A stretch of 64,000 nt of DNA from Shimazuella kribbensis DSM 45090 (GCF_000428065.1 NZ_ATZF01000002.1:356674-420673); one strand, 5' to 3'. Positions 19,861 to 31,417 are shown, counted from the stretch's first letter. Translations and numbers: made by a program. Notes: a model not told the origin generated them from the letters alone.

Positions 19861-21090
19861 TTGAGAAAATTCAATGTCGCAGCAGCTATTCTAGGCTGCT
19901 CCTTACTTACCATCACCAGTTTCTCCATTTCATCTGCAAATGCGGTGAATAAAAAAATTAGTTCTATCCCCAAAAACCAGTGGAAAATTGCAGGAACTGT
20001 TAAAGGAGAAGGAGACGTAAGTAAAAAATTCTCTATTGGGCCTAGTAATCTTAAAGCTTTAAAAATGGGAGAGGACATGAAATTCGAATTAAAATCGAAT
20101 GATCATAATCTCCATTATTCTTTAAAAATCCCAGTAAAAAAGGATGCAAAAGGTGGAGTACTTTACCAATATCAATCATCTGGTGAAGAAGAAGCAGGTT
20201 ACTTTCGAGTAGAAAAGCAAACTTACGATGCGAAAAATGATAGCATCTCAGCTGAAGTCTCGGGTGGAGGAAACTTTATCGTATATACCCAAGACGCTAC
20301 ATTAGAAAGTCCCAACAGCTTAGCACCAGATACAACTGCTCCATCTTCAAAAATTGCTAGTGCTACAACTAGTACTATTACCACTACTCCACCAGCTATC
20401 TTCTACATCCCTCATCAAGATGATGAAACATTATCGATGGGTGTCGGGATAACTCAACACTTAGATGCTGGTAGAGAAGTAATTGCTGTTCTTTACACGG
20501 ATGGCGCTGGATCTGTTGCCCAAAAAATATTGAACGGGGAAGTAGGTTCTAGTTGGTGGGGTGGTACTCATAACCCTGTAAAAGAGGGATATGGGCATAT
20601 AGATAACCCGAAATTTTCATCATCCAGAACCAATGAGTTAAAGTCAGCATTAATGCAATTGGGAGTAAAACCAGAGAATATCCATATCCGAAACTTATCA
20701 TCTGATGGAATCCTTACTTTGAATGAAGTCAAACAGTTGGTACTGGAATATGAATCCAAATATCCAAAAGCGAGTCACAAAGCAATGTCTCAACACGATG
20801 GCTCCTTATCCCATGCCCTTAGTGGACAAGCCTTAGTGGATTTGTACAAACAAAAAGCTATTTCCGACGCTCGACTATATGTATCACGAAATGATTTTAC
20901 CAGAGTTACTGTTGGGTCACTGGTCACACCTACGACAAACCAAGCCTTTCGAATTAAAAAGGCAGCAATGGTATACCAAGCCTGGAATCCAGTTGTAGAG
21001 TCTTTTGCTATTGGCTATCATAGTGTATCTACACAATTCAACTCTCTGTTAGCAAAAATACAAAACAGACAGCATACACCAACCCAATAA
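19861..21090 (+). CDS. secreted PIG-L/LmbE family deacetylase
   Basis: A 409-residue exported protein with a signal peptide (MRKF, hydrophobic stretch, SSANA cut). The N-terminal domain of about 150 residues is of unknown fold. A Thr/Ser-rich linker follows, then a PIG-L domain beginning IFYIPHQDDETLSMG, whose HxDD motif binds zinc, with a distal SQHDGSLSH. PIG-L enzymes remove N-acetyl groups from sugar conjugates (GlcNAc-PI, GlcNAc-malate, polysaccharides). An exported one may act on wall or capsule sugar, which is inference. It starts at TTG 19861 behind AAAGGAGAAGG. A propeptide-like N-domain is also possible. Confidence 0.83.
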   Translation: MRKFNVAAAILGCSLLTITSFSISSANAVNKKISSIPKNQWKIAGTVKGEGDVSKKFSIGPSNLKALKMGEDMKFELKSNDHNLHYSLKIPVKKDAKGGVLYQYQSSGEEEAGYFRVEKQTYDAKNDSISAEVSGGGNFIVYTQDATLESPNSLAPDTTAPSSKIASATTSTITTTPPAIFYIPHQDDETLSMGVGITQHLDAGREVIAVLYTDGAGSVAQKILNGEVGSSWWGGTHNPVKEGYGHIDNPKFSSSRTNELKSALMQLGVKPENIHIRNLSSDGILTLNEVKQLVLEYESKYPKASHKAMSQHDGSLSHALSGQALVDLYKQKAISDARLYVSRNDFTRVTVGSLVTPTTNQAFRIKKAAMVYQAWNPVVESFAIGYHSVSTQFNSLLAKIQNRQHTPTQ

Positions 21091-21120
21091 AAAAGAAGCC
21101 TGTATTAGGCTTCTTTTTTA
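21088..21120. terminator. bidirectional terminator between PIG-L gene and hslU
   Basis: AAGAAGCCT pairs with AGGCTTCTT around a TGTATT-type loop, with an A-run on the left and a T-run on the right; it serves two convergent genes. Confidence 0.85.
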
Positions 21121-22497
21121 TAATATATACTGACTCAAGTCCCGATCAGAAACGATGCTACGTAGTCGCTCGTTCACATACTCTGGAGTGATAACAATCT
21201 CTTCTAATGTAATATCTGGTGCTTCAAAAGAAAGTTCCTCTAACAAACGCTCCAAAATGGTATGCAATCTTCTGGCTCCGATATTTTCTGTTTGACTATT
21301 AACATTTGCAGCTAAACTAGCAATCTCACGTATAGCTGGTTCAGTAAATGTCACTTTGATCCCTTCTGTTTCTAATAGTGCAGTATATTGTTTTAAGAGT
21401 GCATTTTTAGGTTCTGTCAAAATACGAACAAAATCATCCGTAGTAAGATCTTTTAATTCCACTCTTATCGGGAATCTCCCTTGAAGTTCTGGTATTAAAT
21501 CAGATGGTTTTGCTACATGAAAAGCACCTGCTGCGATAAATAGAATATGATCGGTACGAATCGAACCATACTTGGTAACAACAGTCGATCCTTCTACAAT
21601 GGGCAAGATATCTCGTTGCACCCCTTCACGCGAAACATCAGGACCATGATTATCCTTGCCAGCAATCTTATCTATTTCATCCAAGAAAATGATACCTGAC
21701 TGCTCCACTCTCTCCAATGCTTCTTGTGTTACTTGATCCATATCAATCAATTTCTGTCCTTCTTCTTGGATCAAAACCTCTCTTGCCTCTTTTACTGGTA
21801 ATCGGCGCTTTTTCTTCTTCTTTGGCATGATATTCCCAAACATTTCTTGCATATTCATACCCATTTGGTCTCCGCCCATACCAGCAAACATGTCAAACAT
21901 CGACCCTATCTGCTCTTCAATTTCGAGTTCGACTAATTGATCTTCTAGTTCTCCATTTCGCAGTTTCTGAGCCATTTGGTTGCGCTCCAAACGTAGGGTT
22001 GCACTTTCTTCTCTAGAAGGTTCTTCTTTGGGTTGATTGGATTGAAATAGCATCTCAATCGGATTCTTAAAGGAGGAAGCTGTTTTTTTATCTGGCACCA
22101 AAAGTTCTACTAAACGCTCATCTGCTAAGATTTTGGCTTGCTCCGTTACTTTTGACAATTTTTCTCCTTTGACCATCCGAATAGCTGTTTCGGTAAGATC
22201 TCGAATCATCGATTCTACATCTCGACCAACATACCCTACTTCTGTAAACTTAGTAGCTTCTAATTTAATAAAAGGAGCTCCTACTAATTTTGCAAGACGA
22301 CGTGCAATCTCTGTTTTACCTACACCAGTAGGTCCTACCATCAAAATATTTTTGGGTACAATTTCTTCTTTCAAATCTATTGGCAATAAACTTCGACGGT
22401 ATCTATTTCGTAGTGCGATAGCGACAGACCGCTTCGCTTGATTTTGACCTACTATATGTTTGTTTAACTCTGTAACAATTTCCCTTGGCGTGAGCAT
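21118..22497 (-). CDS. hslU: HslU (ClpY) unfoldase ATPase
   Basis: AAA+ ring that unfolds substrates for the HslV peptidase. The 459-residue protein has Walker [18 protein letters not shown] at about 53-69, a long I domain (about 110-240), Walker [13 protein letters not shown], a sensor-1 region, and the C-terminal segment ending QYIL that docks into HslV. The GYVGRDVES pore loop is present. It lies three bases after hslV. The codY gene that follows in B. subtilis is absent. Confidence 0.97.
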   Translation of the reverse strand: MLTPREIVTELNKHIVGQNQAKRSVAIALRNRYRRSLLPIDLKEEIVPKNILMVGPTGVGKTEIARRLAKLVGAPFIKLEATKFTEVGYVGRDVESMIRDLTETAIRMVKGEKLSKVTEQAKILADERLVELLVPDKKTASSFKNPIEMLFQSNQPKEEPSREESATLRLERNQMAQKLRNGELEDQLVELEIEEQIGSMFDMFAGMGGDQMGMNMQEMFGNIMPKKKKKRRLPVKEAREVLIQEEGQKLIDMDQVTQEALERVEQSGIIFLDEIDKIAGKDNHGPDVSREGVQRDILPIVEGSTVVTKYGSIRTDHILFIAAGAFHVAKPSDLIPELQGRFPIRVELKDLTTDDFVRILTEPKNALLKQYTALLETEGIKVTFTEPAIREIASLAANVNSQTENIGARRLHTILERLLEELSFEAPDITLEEIVITPEYVNERLRSIVSDRDLSQYIL

Positions 22498-22500
22498 GTT

Positions 22501-23040
22501 TTAAGCCTCCTCAACGATGATTTGATCATTGGTAAACACACAAACTTCACTCGCAATAGTTAAAGAGGCTTTTGCAATTTCTTTCGCAGTTAAATCCGGT
22601 GCATAACGTTTTAACGCACGACCAGCTGACAGAGCATAGCTTCCGCCTGATCCAATAGCTAAGACATCATCGTCCGGCTCGATAACTTCTCCATTTCCAG
22701 AGACTAAAAGTAATTGTTCTTTATTCAAAACAATGAGCATGGCTTCGAGTGACTTCAACATTTTATCTGTACGCCATTCTTTCGCTAATTCAACAGCTGC
22801 TCGAGTTAGCGATCCTTGATATTCTTCTAATTTGCCCTCGAATTTTTCAAACAAAGTGATAGCATCTGCTACTGATCCAGCAAATCCTGCCACCACTTGG
22901 CCGCGATAAAGCCTTCGAATTTTCTTTGCTCCGTGTTTCATGATCATTTGATTACCAAATGTAACTTGACCATCACCTGCAATCGCAGCTGCTCCGTTAT
23001 GGCGTATCGCAAAGATAGTAGTTGCATGAAATTGCTCCAT
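22501..23040 (-). CDS. hslV: HslV (ClpQ) peptidase subunit
   Basis: Proteasome-like N-terminal nucleophile peptidase, 179 residues. The core begins [24 protein letters not shown]. As in B. subtilis CodW, a short extension (MEQFHA) precedes the Thr-Thr pair. Here residue 2 is Glu, so simple Met removal would not free a Ser or Thr; processing before Thr7 is the obvious alternative. A GGGAG site supports the ATG used. Directly between hslU and trmFO; xerC, normally between trmFO and hslV, is missing. Confidence 0.95.
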   Translation of the reverse strand: MEQFHATTIFAIRHNGAAAIAGDGQVTFGNQMIMKHGAKKIRRLYRGQVVAGFAGSVADAITLFEKFEGKLEEYQGSLTRAAVELAKEWRTDKMLKSLEAMLIVLNKEQLLLVSGNGEVIEPDDDVLAIGSGGSYALSAGRALKRYAPDLTAKEIAKASLTIASEVCVFTNDQIIVEEA

Positions 23041-23061
23041 TAAATCTCTACTCCCTATCTA

Positions 23062-24399
23062 TTATGAGATGATCGCATGATCGGACTGAATATTGATCTC
23101 ACTCGCTATTTGTTCTAATTCGACTAATGCACGCTCTGCATACTGTTCCGCTCGTTCTCGTTTTCCTCGCATGGGAGATTCCAAAGAAGCAAAAAGACCG
23201 AAATTAGCATTCATTGGTTGAAAATGCTTCGCATCTGTTGTGGTTATGTAATGAGCCAAACTACCCATTGCTGTAGTAGCAGGAAGAGTTATGAGTTGTT
23301 CCCCTTTTGCAAGCCGTGCTGCATTGATTCCTGCCAAGAGACCTGCAGCAGCAGATTCTACATACCCTTCTACTCCTGTAATCTGGCCTGCGAAAAATAA
23401 ATCTTCTCGTCCACGAAATTGATAAGTCGGATAAAGCAATCGAGGAGAATTTAAAAAGGTATTACGATGCATGACACCATATCGAACAATCTCAGCATTC
23501 TCTAAACCGGGAATCATCTGAAGCACCTCTTTTTGAGGCCCCCACTTCAAATGTGTCTGAAATCCAACTAGGTTAAACAATGTACCTGCACTATTGTCCT
23601 GTCTTAGTTGAACAACTGCAAATGGTCGTTTCCCAGTACGTGGATCTGTCAGACCAACTGGCTTCATTGGTCCAAATAATAATGTTTTCTTACCTCGACG
23701 TGCCATTACTTCTACTGGCATACAACCTTCAAAGTAAATCTCTTTTTCAAATTCCTTTAAAGGAGCCACTTCAGCAGAGAGGAGTGCATCATAAAATCGA
23801 TTAAACTCTCCTTCGTTCATCGGACAATTAAGATATGCAGCCTCTCCTTTATCATAGCGAGATTGGAGAAATACTTTTTCCATATCTATGCTATCTTTTT
23901 CTACAATGGGAGCAGCAGCATCATAAAAATATAAATATTCTTCTCCTGTCAATGCTTGCAGTTCAGTGGACAAATCAGGTGATGTTAGTGGTCCAGTAGC
24001 TACCACGGTTATACCCGAAGGTAATGTTGTTACCTCCTCCTTGACTACTTCTATGAGAGGATGCTCGGATAAAGTACGGGTAATAGTCTGAGAAAATGCT
24101 TCTCTATCTACAGCAAGTGCTCCACCAGCTGGTACCGCATGTAAATCAGCGCTTTTTATGATCAAAGATGTTAATTTACGCATCTCTTCTTTTAATATTC
24201 CTACCGCATTAGTAAGTCCGTCAGCCCGTAAAGAATTACTACAGACCAACTCTGCAAATTGATCCCCGCGATGTGCAGGTGTTTTGCGAACTGGTCGCAT
24301 CTCGATCAATTTAACTGGTATTCCACGAGAAGCGATTTGCCAAGCAGCTTCACTTCCAGCAAGCCCTGCACCAATTACTGTAACCCTAGTCATGTTCAA
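23062..24399 (-). CDS. trmFO: methylenetetrahydrofolate-tRNA-(uracil-5-)-methyltransferase TrmFO
   Basis: Folate/FAD-dependent enzyme that makes m5U54 in tRNA. The N-terminal FAD Rossmann motif [16 protein letters not shown] is at about residues 8-23, [18 protein letters not shown] in the middle, and the C-terminal FAD-binding motif [23 protein letters not shown] is present. The frame starts at TTG 24399 overlapping the topA stop, with ATG 24393 as the alternative; a GAGGAG site precedes both. Confidence 0.96.
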   Translation of the reverse strand: MNMTRVTVIGAGLAGSEAAWQIASRGIPVKLIEMRPVRKTPAHRGDQFAELVCSNSLRADGLTNAVGILKEEMRKLTSLIIKSADLHAVPAGGALAVDREAFSQTITRTLSEHPLIEVVKEEVTTLPSGITVVATGPLTSPDLSTELQALTGEEYLYFYDAAAPIVEKDSIDMEKVFLQSRYDKGEAAYLNCPMNEGEFNRFYDALLSAEVAPLKEFEKEIYFEGCMPVEVMARRGKKTLLFGPMKPVGLTDPRTGKRPFAVVQLRQDNSAGTLFNLVGFQTHLKWGPQKEVLQMIPGLENAEIVRYGVMHRNTFLNSPRLLYPTYQFRGREDLFFAGQITGVEGYVESAAAGLLAGINAARLAKGEQLITLPATTAMGSLAHYITTTDAKHFQPMNANFGLFASLESPMRGKRERAEQYAERALVELEQIASEINIQSDHAIIS

Positions 24400-26471
24400 T
24401 TTTTCTCCTCTTCGTAATCACACTGGGTGCATACAATAAATGTATCTTTCTTTTTCTTTTTTTCCACCATCATACCCTTACACTTAGGGCATGGGCGCGG
24501 TACTGGTTTATCCCAGGAGACAAAATCACAGTCTGGATAACGAGTGCACCCATAAAACAAGCGATTTTTCTTACTTTTACGTTCTACTACTTCTCCCTCA
24601 TGACATGCAGGACAAGTAACTCCTGTTGATTTAACGATTGCTTTCGTATTTCGACATTCCGGAAATCCTGAACAAGCTAAAAACTTACCAAATCGGCCAT
24701 GTTTGTATACCATGACCTTGCCACACTTTTCACAGATCTCATCGGATTCTTCGTCAGCAATCTCCACCTCGGCCATCTCTTCCTCTGCTACAGATAAGCG
24801 ACTCTGGAATGGCTTATAGAATTGGGCTAACAACTTCACCCAGTCGATTTGTCCATCTTCTACTTGATCCAAATCTTCCTCCATATGGGCAGTAAAAGTG
24901 ACATCCAAAATCTCTGGGAAAAATTCTTCCATCATACTAAGAACAATTTCACCCAGTTCCGAAGGAATAAATCGTTTATCTTCCATCAATACATATCCAC
25001 GTTTTTGAATCGTATCAAGAGTAGGAGCATAGGTACTCGGTCGACCAATCCCTTTTTCCTCTAATGTTTTGACCAATCTAGCTTCCGTATAACGAGGAGG
25101 AGGCTGGGTAAAGTGTTGCTTTGGATCAATTTTTTTCTTGGTTAAGCTTTGTTTTGGTTCCAAAGCAGGTAGAAATTTTTCTTCTTCCTGTTTCTTTTCA
25201 TCTGTTCCCTCAATATATACCTTCATAAACCCTTGGAATTTTATTTTTGATCCTGTTGCACGGAAAGTTGCAGTCCCTGCTTGAATATCTGCAGTTACTG
25301 CGTCCAAAATAGCAGATGCCATCTGACTCGCAACAAATCTTTCCCAAATGAGCTTATATAACCGAAATTGATCCCGCTTCAAATATTCCTTCACTTCTGA
25401 AGGAGTACGCAACACAGAGGAAGGACGAACTGCTTCATGTGCATCTTGCGCATTTGCTTTTTTCGGTGAGATTTTGCTTCCTTTGGAAACATAAGAATCT
25501 CCAAATGTTTGACGAATATAATTCATGGCCTCTTCTTTTGCACTATCACTCACACGAGTAGAATCGGTACGCATGTAGGTGATCAGACCTACACTTCCTG
25601 TCTTTTTACCCAGTTCGATACCTTCATACAGCTGCTGAGCTATAGCCATCGTTTTTTGCGGACGAAAATTAAGCTTTCGAGCTGCCTCCTGCTGCAAGGT
25701 ACTTGTAATAAAGGGAAGAGCTGGATTTCGTTTTCGTTCTGTTAGCCGAACGTCTGAAACAATAAATCTTTTCCCTTTGATTGCTGATAAAAGTTTTTCT
25801 ACATCTGCCTCTTTTTTTAGTTCCGTTTTCTTATTTTCGTATCCATAAAACTGAGCAGTTATTGTTTCTTTTCCGGTTGATAAATGAGCCGTAACCGTCC
25901 AATACTCTTCTGGTTTGAAGTTACGTATCTCTTTCTCCCGATCAATCACCAATTTTACAGCTATAGACTGAACACGACCTGCGCTTAAACCTCGTTTTAC
26001 TTTTTTCCACAATAAAGGGCTTATTCCATACCCTACTAATCGATCGAGGATTCTCCGAGCTTGTTGAGCATTTACTAAATCCATATTAATGGGACGTGGT
26101 TGTTTAAATGCATCCTTTACCGCTTGTTTGGTAATCTCACGAAATACTACACGACAGCTCTCGCTAGGATCAATATTTAAGCTATTGGCCAAATGCCACG
26201 CAATTGCTTCGCCTTCACGATCAGGGTCAGCTGCGAGAAAAACGCGTTTTACACGTTTTTTGGCATCTTTTAATTGTTTCATTACATCGCCTTTGCCACG
26301 AACCGTAATATATTTAGGTTGAAAATTTTGTTCTACATCAACACCTAGTTGGCTTTTTGGCAAATCTCGAACATGGCCCATTGATGCCTTTACGATATAT
26401 CCTTTACCCAAGTATTTGCTGATTGTTTTTGCTTTTGCTGGGGACTCTACGATCACCAACGAGTCGGCCAT
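24396..26471 (-). CDS. topA: DNA topoisomerase I
   Basis: Type IA topoisomerase that relaxes negative supercoils. The 691-residue protein starts [24 protein letters not shown]. It has the Toprim Asp cluster [15 protein letters not shown], the catalytic Tyr motif [14 protein letters not shown], and three C-terminal zinc ribbons ([36 protein letters not shown]). The ATG at 26471 is seven bases after AAGGAGG; the frame extends nine codons further with no support. Confidence 0.97.
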   Translation of the reverse strand: MADSLVIVESPAKAKTISKYLGKGYIVKASMGHVRDLPKSQLGVDVEQNFQPKYITVRGKGDVMKQLKDAKKRVKRVFLAADPDREGEAIAWHLANSLNIDPSESCRVVFREITKQAVKDAFKQPRPINMDLVNAQQARRILDRLVGYGISPLLWKKVKRGLSAGRVQSIAVKLVIDREKEIRNFKPEEYWTVTAHLSTGKETITAQFYGYENKKTELKKEADVEKLLSAIKGKRFIVSDVRLTERKRNPALPFITSTLQQEAARKLNFRPQKTMAIAQQLYEGIELGKKTGSVGLITYMRTDSTRVSDSAKEEAMNYIRQTFGDSYVSKGSKISPKKANAQDAHEAVRPSSVLRTPSEVKEYLKRDQFRLYKLIWERFVASQMASAILDAVTADIQAGTATFRATGSKIKFQGFMKVYIEGTDEKKQEEEKFLPALEPKQSLTKKKIDPKQHFTQPPPRYTEARLVKTLEEKGIGRPSTYAPTLDTIQKRGYVLMEDKRFIPSELGEIVLSMMEEFFPEILDVTFTAHMEEDLDQVEDGQIDWVKLLAQFYKPFQSRLSVAEEEMAEVEIADEESDEICEKCGKVMVYKHGRFGKFLACSGFPECRNTKAIVKSTGVTCPACHEGEVVERKSKKNRLFYGCTRYPDCDFVSWDKPVPRPCPKCKGMMVEKKKKKDTFIVCTQCDYEEEKN

Positions 26472-26630
26472 CGGGGGCCCTCCTTCCTCGCCTTTCATTC
26501 ATAACTGTTAAGATACCAGACCAAACATAAGTTGTGCAACAACAGATATGCCTTTTATGTATTTTTTTTGTAGATCAGAAAGCCTTTTTTTGTCTACCGA
26601 AGTGCATTTAAACTCTTTTTGTATCATATA

Positions 26631-27722
26631 TCACGAGACAACCAGTTTATTTACGTAATGTGCACCAGGTAGTTGAGAAATACATCCTTTTAATTCTAAG
26701 GATAGCAAAGAAGTATGCAAATCGCTAATTGATATTTTTCCAACTACACTTTCCATTAACGTCGTAATCTGTACAGGTTCATCTGTTATGAAGGTAAGAA
26801 TTTCTTCTTCTGTATCTGTTAGAGATACTGCTACTGCAATCTCTTGTTTTGCTTCTGATATTGGATCTGTTCGCCATTTCGGCAACTCTTCTACTATATC
26901 ATCAACTGACTGTACACATTTCGCTCCTTGTTGAATCAAAGAGAGCGTTCCCTTGCTACCTGGTGATTGGATAGGACCTGGAATAGCAAAAACTTCTCGG
27001 CCTTGCTCCATGCTAAATTCAGCAGTGATTAGTGATCCGCTTCGCTCAGCAGCTTCTACCACAACGGTACCATAAGATAAACCACTTATGATCCGATTAC
27101 GTTGAGGAAATAGCCCAGGGTGCCCAGGTGTACCTGAAGGATACTCAGAAATTACGAGACCCGACTCAATAAGTTGTTTGTACAATTTATGATGAAATTT
27201 GGGATAAATTTCATCGATACCTGTACCCAAAACTGCAATTGTACTTCCGCCAGCTGCCAAAACACTTTGATGAGCAATCCCATCAATACCAGCAGCCATT
27301 CCACTTACAATCGTCCAACCAGCTTGAGAAAGCTCACGACTCAATTGTTCCGTCACTCTTTTTCCATAGGTGCTCGCTTTTCGTGTACCAACCATTGCGA
27401 GACATTTGGTCGAGAGTAATTTTCGATTTCCGAGTAAATACAAAACCCATGGTGCTTGCGGAAGCTCACGCAAAAGCGGAGGATAGTCTTCATCTAAAAT
27501 TGTCAGTGTATCAATATTTTTTTGACTTAGCTCTTGAAATACTTTTTCTCTATAAACTCCAGACCAATTATCGCGAATAACCTGAGCTACTTTTGCAGGC
27601 AAGTGACACACCATATTATCCGGTATTTTGCCTCCTTCCCATCCCAACTGAATCAACCGCCCAATTGTCGCCCATCCAACTCCTGATAAATGATGAATAG
27701 CAATGAATGATTCTCGCAGCAA
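26631..27722 (-). CDS. dprA: DNA-processing protein DprA/Smf
   Basis: Loads RecA on incoming single-stranded DNA during natural transformation. The 363-residue protein has the Rossmann-like DprA core: MVGTRKASTYGKRVTEQL, SGMAAGIDGIAHQSVL, AVLGTGIDEIYP, FPQRNRIISGLSYGTVVVEAAERSGSLITAEFSMEQGREVFAIPG (signature pieces). A C-terminal winged-helix-like domain follows. Upstream of topA as in B. subtilis. Presence of dprA does not prove competence. Confidence 0.96.
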   Translation of the reverse strand: MLRESFIAIHHLSGVGWATIGRLIQLGWEGGKIPDNMVCHLPAKVAQVIRDNWSGVYREKVFQELSQKNIDTLTILDEDYPPLLRELPQAPWVLYLLGNRKLLSTKCLAMVGTRKASTYGKRVTEQLSRELSQAGWTIVSGMAAGIDGIAHQSVLAAGGSTIAVLGTGIDEIYPKFHHKLYKQLIESGLVISEYPSGTPGHPGLFPQRNRIISGLSYGTVVVEAAERSGSLITAEFSMEQGREVFAIPGPIQSPGSKGTLSLIQQGAKCVQSVDDIVEELPKWRTDPISEAKQEIAVAVSLTDTEEEILTFITDEPVQITTLMESVVGKISISDLHTSLLSLELKGCISQLPGAHYVNKLVVS

Positions 27723-27743
27723 TAGCGAAGCCTCCTTTGAAAC

Positions 27744-27768
27744 GGAAAAAGAACCTTTACAGGTTCCT
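27744..27768 (-). terminator. terminator after the Idh/MocA oxidoreductase gene
   Basis: On the minus strand GAACCTGTAAAGGTTC with a following T-run; it separates the oxidoreductase from dprA. A second hairpin without a T-run (GGCTACT paired with AGTAGCC) lies just past the stop at about 27881-27912. Confidence 0.65.
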
Positions 27769-27914
27769 CTTTCCTGCTAATTGCTTTTTACGACAAAATC
27801 GTATCATAATCCTTTTCATGTCTAAACTTCAGATTAGATTTTGTCAAGCGAGGGAGTACTAGTTTGGCTAACACTTTCAAAAGGCGGCTACTTCGTTATC
27901 AAATGAGTAGCCAA

Positions 27915-28898
27915 TTAGTGTTTATCAGCTGAAAAAACAATGCCAGCATCTTTTCTGGCTGTTTCTACTATCTGCATGACAGCAAGGCTGTGATCCAGCA
28001 ATTGATAGCATGTGGTTGTATCGCCAGCTTGGTAAATCTGATGAAATGTCTGCATTTCGTAAAATAGCTGATTGGCATTTGTCTGGTTATTCCACTCCAT
28101 CTTTTGATCTGGTACATCTAGCATCACTTTTCTACACTCACCAACGCTGCTTTCCACATGTAAATAGCCGTTTTCCCCTTGAATCATTGCAAAATGCATA
28201 CTATTGGAATCTTTGCTTCCTACTAATTCAGCTATAAAATCTTTATATCTTAAAACCAGTACACCAGACGTGTCAATGCCATTGGAATGTTTGTTAGCCA
28301 TATAAGTTACCAATGCCGGTTTTCCAAATAAATGTACCACAAAGTGTAAATTATAAATATTTATATCCATAAGTGCTCCACCAGAATATACTGGATTAAA
28401 TATATTTGGTGTATCACCAGTTAGCAACTGCTGATACCTACTGGAGTACTTGCTATAATTACACTGAACAAGTTTGATTGGTCCAAGTTTTGATATATTC
28501 TCCTTAATAAATTGATAATTTGGTAAATGAATCGTTGTAATTGCTTCGAATAACAGCAGATTTTTGCTTTTTGCTAACGCAATAAGTACTTCTAATTCCT
28601 GAACCGTAGAGGTAAATGGTTTTTCACAAATTACATGTTTACCTTTTTGTAACGCTTGGTATGAGTGTGTATAATGCAAACTATTTGGGGATGCAACATA
28701 CACAACATCAATACTCGGATCCATCAGCATAGCATCTAGTCCGGTATAAATAGTAGTGATCTTGTGTTTTTCAGCTAATGCTCTTGCTGTTTCCTCTTTC
28801 CGTGAGTACATGGCAATACATTGTATATCTTCTAACTCTTGGATCGCAGGCATCATGCTGTCTACGATCGGTCCTGTGCCTATCGTTGCAATATTCAA
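27915..28898 (-). CDS. Gfo/Idh/MocA family oxidoreductase
   Basis: NAD(P)-dependent sugar-type dehydrogenase of about 327 residues. The N-terminal Rossmann fold NIATIGTGPIVDSMMPAI leads to the family EKP motif CEKPFTSTVQE near residue 95 and a C-terminal alpha/beta substrate domain. In the family, Lys of EKP contacts cofactor and substrate. The start could be TTG 28898 (MNIATIGTG, after AGGGTG) or the ATG 11 codons upstream; I prefer the first. It interrupts the usual sucD-dprA adjacency. Substrate unknown. Confidence 0.85.
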   Translation of the reverse strand: MNIATIGTGPIVDSMMPAIQELEDIQCIAMYSRKEETARALAEKHKITTIYTGLDAMLMDPSIDVVYVASPNSLHYTHSYQALQKGKHVICEKPFTSTVQELEVLIALAKSKNLLLFEAITTIHLPNYQFIKENISKLGPIKLVQCNYSKYSSRYQQLLTGDTPNIFNPVYSGGALMDINIYNLHFVVHLFGKPALVTYMANKHSNGIDTSGVLVLRYKDFIAELVGSKDSNSMHFAMIQGENGYLHVESSVGECRKVMLDVPDQKMEWNNQTNANQLFYEMQTFHQIYQAGDTTTCYQLLDHSLAVMQIVETARKDAGIVFSADKH

Positions 28899-28987
28899 CT
28901 TACACACCCTATTTCTATCGATGGAAAACATCTTTTTGGTATGCCTTTTTCAGTAGATGAGTTCCCTATGTTTGAAATTTTCCTATA

Positions 28988-29020
28988 GAAAAAGGAACCA
29001 CTATCGGGTTCCTTTTTCAG
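28988..29020 (-). terminator. terminator of the sucCD operon
   Basis: AAAGGAACC pairs with GGTTCCTTT around a seven-base loop; A and T runs on both sides. Confidence 0.8.
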
Positions 29021-29024
29021 ACAA

Positions 29025-29930
29025 TTAGCTTTTTACTACAAATTCATCCAATAATCCTTTTGCCTCTAACAAGTTTACAAGCGTTTCGCCAATAACAGCA
29101 GGAGTAGATGCTACAGATACACCACAACGCTCCAAAGTAGCAATCTTCTCAGCAGCTGTTCCTTTACCACCGGAAATAATCGCACCAGCATGGCCCATAC
29201 GTTTTCCAGGAGGTGCAGTTTGTCCACCGATAAATCCAACCACAGGTTTGGTCATGTTTTCTTTGATCCATTCTGCTGCTTCTTCTTCTGCGGTTCCACC
29301 AATTTCACCAATCATAATAACTGCTTTGGTTTCTGGATCATTTTCAAATGCTTCTAATACATCAATAAAGTTAGTTCCGTTTACTGGGTCTCCACCAATA
29401 CCAACAGCAGTAGATTGTCCAATACCACGTGTGCTCAACTGATGCACTGCTTCATAAGTTAAGGTACCGGAACGAGAAACGATACCAACATGACCTTTTT
29501 TGTGAATATATCCAGGCATAATACCGATCTTACACTCATCAGGGGTAATAACTCCAGGACAGTTAGGTCCAATCAAACGAGTTTTCTTGCCTTCAAGATA
29601 ACGACGCACTTTTACCATGTCCAAAACTGGGATACCTTCTGTAATACATACAACAAGATCAAGTTCTGCATCGATCGCTTCCATGATCGCGTCTGCAGCA
29701 AATGGAGCTGCTACATAAATAACAGAAGCGGTAGCACCAGTTGCAGCTACTGCATCTACAACCGTATTGAAGACAGGAAGACCTTCAACCGTCGTACCAC
29801 CTTTACCAGGTGTTACACCACCTACTACTTGAGTTCCATACGCAAGTGCTTGTTGGGTATGAAACAAACCCACTGCTCCGGTGATCCCTTGTGTGATCAC
29901 TTTTGTGTCTTTATTAACAAAAATACTCAC
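29025..29930 (-). CDS. sucD: succinyl-CoA synthetase alpha subunit
   Basis: TCA-cycle ligase subunit that binds CoA and carries the phosphohistidine. The 301-residue protein shows [31 protein letters not shown] and the active-site histidine in [18 protein letters not shown] (H near 247). It pairs with sucC 24 bases upstream. Confidence 0.97.
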   Translation of the reverse strand: MSIFVNKDTKVITQGITGAVGLFHTQQALAYGTQVVGGVTPGKGGTTVEGLPVFNTVVDAVAATGATASVIYVAAPFAADAIMEAIDAELDLVVCITEGIPVLDMVKVRRYLEGKKTRLIGPNCPGVITPDECKIGIMPGYIHKKGHVGIVSRSGTLTYEAVHQLSTRGIGQSTAVGIGGDPVNGTNFIDVLEAFENDPETKAVIMIGEIGGTAEEEAAEWIKENMTKPVVGFIGGQTAPPGKRMGHAGAIISGGKGTAAEKIATLERCGVSVASTPAVIGETLVNLLEAKGLLDEFVVKS

Positions 29931-29954
29931 CTTGCATGCTCCTCTCTATCCAAC

Positions 29955-31115
29955 CTATTTCACTAACTCGACGATTTTTTGTGCACCATCAGCCATGGAA
30001 TCTGCTGCTACAATTGCAAGACCGGACTCATTTAACATTTTCTTACCAAGCTCTACATTCGTTCCTTCTAAACGAACGACGAGAGGACGATCCAATTCCA
30101 CTTGTTTTGCAGCTTGGATGACACCATCTGCAATAACATCACATTTCATGATTCCACCAAAGATATTCACGAAGATACCTTTGACTTTTTCATCTGACAA
30201 AATGATTTTGAAAGCTTCTGTCACTTTCTCAGCAGTTGCACCGCCCCCAACATCCAAGAAGTTAGCTGGGTCGCCGCTGTAATGTTTAATGATGTCCATT
30301 GTTGCCATTGCAAGTCCAGCACCATTTACCATGCAGCCAATGTTTCCATCTAGGGCAATATAACTCAAATCATATTTGGAAGCCTCGATCTCTTTTGCAT
30401 CTTCTTCGTCTAAATCGCGGAGTGCTACGATATCTTTTTGACGATACAACGCATTGGAGTCAAAGTTTAATTTTGCGTCTAAGGCCATTACACGACCATC
30501 AGTCGTTGTAACAAGCGGATTTATTTCTGCTATTGCACAATCCTTTTCTACAAATACTCGATAGAGAGCAAGCATAAATTTCACAGCTTCTCTTACTTTT
30601 TCTTTTGGAATATTAATCCGATTTGCTAGGCGATTAGCTTGAAACGGTAGTAAACCTACAGCAGGATCCACCACTTCTTTAAAGATTTTTTCAGGAGTTT
30701 TTTCTGCTACTTCTTCGATTTCGGTTCCACCTTCTTCAGAACCCATCATCACAACAGAGTTTGTAGAACGATCAATAACAACACCGATATAGTATTCTTT
30801 TTCAATAGGGCAGCCTTCTTCAATAAGAAGACGTTTGATTTCCTTGCCCTCTGGACCAGTTTGATGTGTAACTAGTACTTTTCCAATTAATTCATTTGCA
30901 AATTCACGTACTTCATCTAAGCTTTTTGCTAGTTTTACTCCACCAGCTTTTCCACGACCACCTGCATGGATCTGTGCTTTTACCACCCATAGGTTGCCAC
31001 CTAAGGATTGCGCTGCTTGTACTGCCTCATCAGCATTAAAAGCAACATATCCATTTGGTACTTGGACGCCAAATTTCTTTAGCACTTCTTTTCCTTGGTA
31101 CTCATGTACGTTCAT
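29955..31115 (-). CDS. sucC: succinyl-CoA synthetase beta subunit
   Basis: ATP-grasp subunit that binds the nucleotide and succinate. It starts [17 protein letters not shown] and shows [26 protein letters not shown] and the [17 protein letters not shown] signature; 386 residues. The ATG at 31115 follows GGAGGATGGAGC; the upstream ATG at 31148 adds 11 unconserved residues. Confidence 0.97.
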   Translation of the reverse strand: MNVHEYQGKEVLKKFGVQVPNGYVAFNADEAVQAAQSLGGNLWVVKAQIHAGGRGKAGGVKLAKSLDEVREFANELIGKVLVTHQTGPEGKEIKRLLIEEGCPIEKEYYIGVVIDRSTNSVVMMGSEEGGTEIEEVAEKTPEKIFKEVVDPAVGLLPFQANRLANRINIPKEKVREAVKFMLALYRVFVEKDCAIAEINPLVTTTDGRVMALDAKLNFDSNALYRQKDIVALRDLDEEDAKEIEASKYDLSYIALDGNIGCMVNGAGLAMATMDIIKHYSGDPANFLDVGGGATAEKVTEAFKIILSDEKVKGIFVNIFGGIMKCDVIADGVIQAAKQVELDRPLVVRLEGTNVELGKKMLNESGLAIVAADSMADGAQKIVELVK

Positions 31116-31247
31116 GCTCCATCCTCCAGTCCATAGATAAAAAGCCAATCAGGGTATATATGTAAGGGGCAAATAGAAATCATCCGCCGAGTTTTTCTCC
31201 CTTGGCTCCCTTGCAAGTATAGCTTATCTGTGAAAGCTTGCCAAGAG

Positions 31248-31275
31248 AAAAAGGACACCTGATGATGGTGTCCTT
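31248..31275 (-). terminator. terminator after the 47-residue membrane protein
   Basis: AAGGACACC pairs with GGTGTCCTT; the minus-strand copy ends in TTTTTC. It overlaps the stop codon of the small gene. Confidence 0.8.
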
Positions 31276-31417
31276 ACATCATTAATTTTACGATTGTAGC
31301 AATGATAAATATGCCGAAGAGTAATCCACCAAATACCCCAGCGGATACCATAAAATCGAGGAACTCATTCTCTTTGTTTTCATTTGAATCATCATGTGCC
31401 TGCACTTGTGCACTCAT
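31274..31417 (-). CDS. small single-pass membrane protein (47 residues)
   Basis: A short gene with a strong GGGGAGG site seven bases before its ATG and a terminator at its end. The first 20 residues are hydrophilic and acidic (QAHDDSNENKENE), followed by one TM helix (FMVSAGVFGGLLFGIFIIAT) and a basic tail. I do not recognise the family. It lies upstream of sucC on the same strand, about 160 bases from it, and probably has its own promoter. Confidence 0.65.
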   Translation of the reverse strand: MSAQVQAHDDSNENKENEFLDFMVSAGVFGGLLFGIFIIATIVKLMM

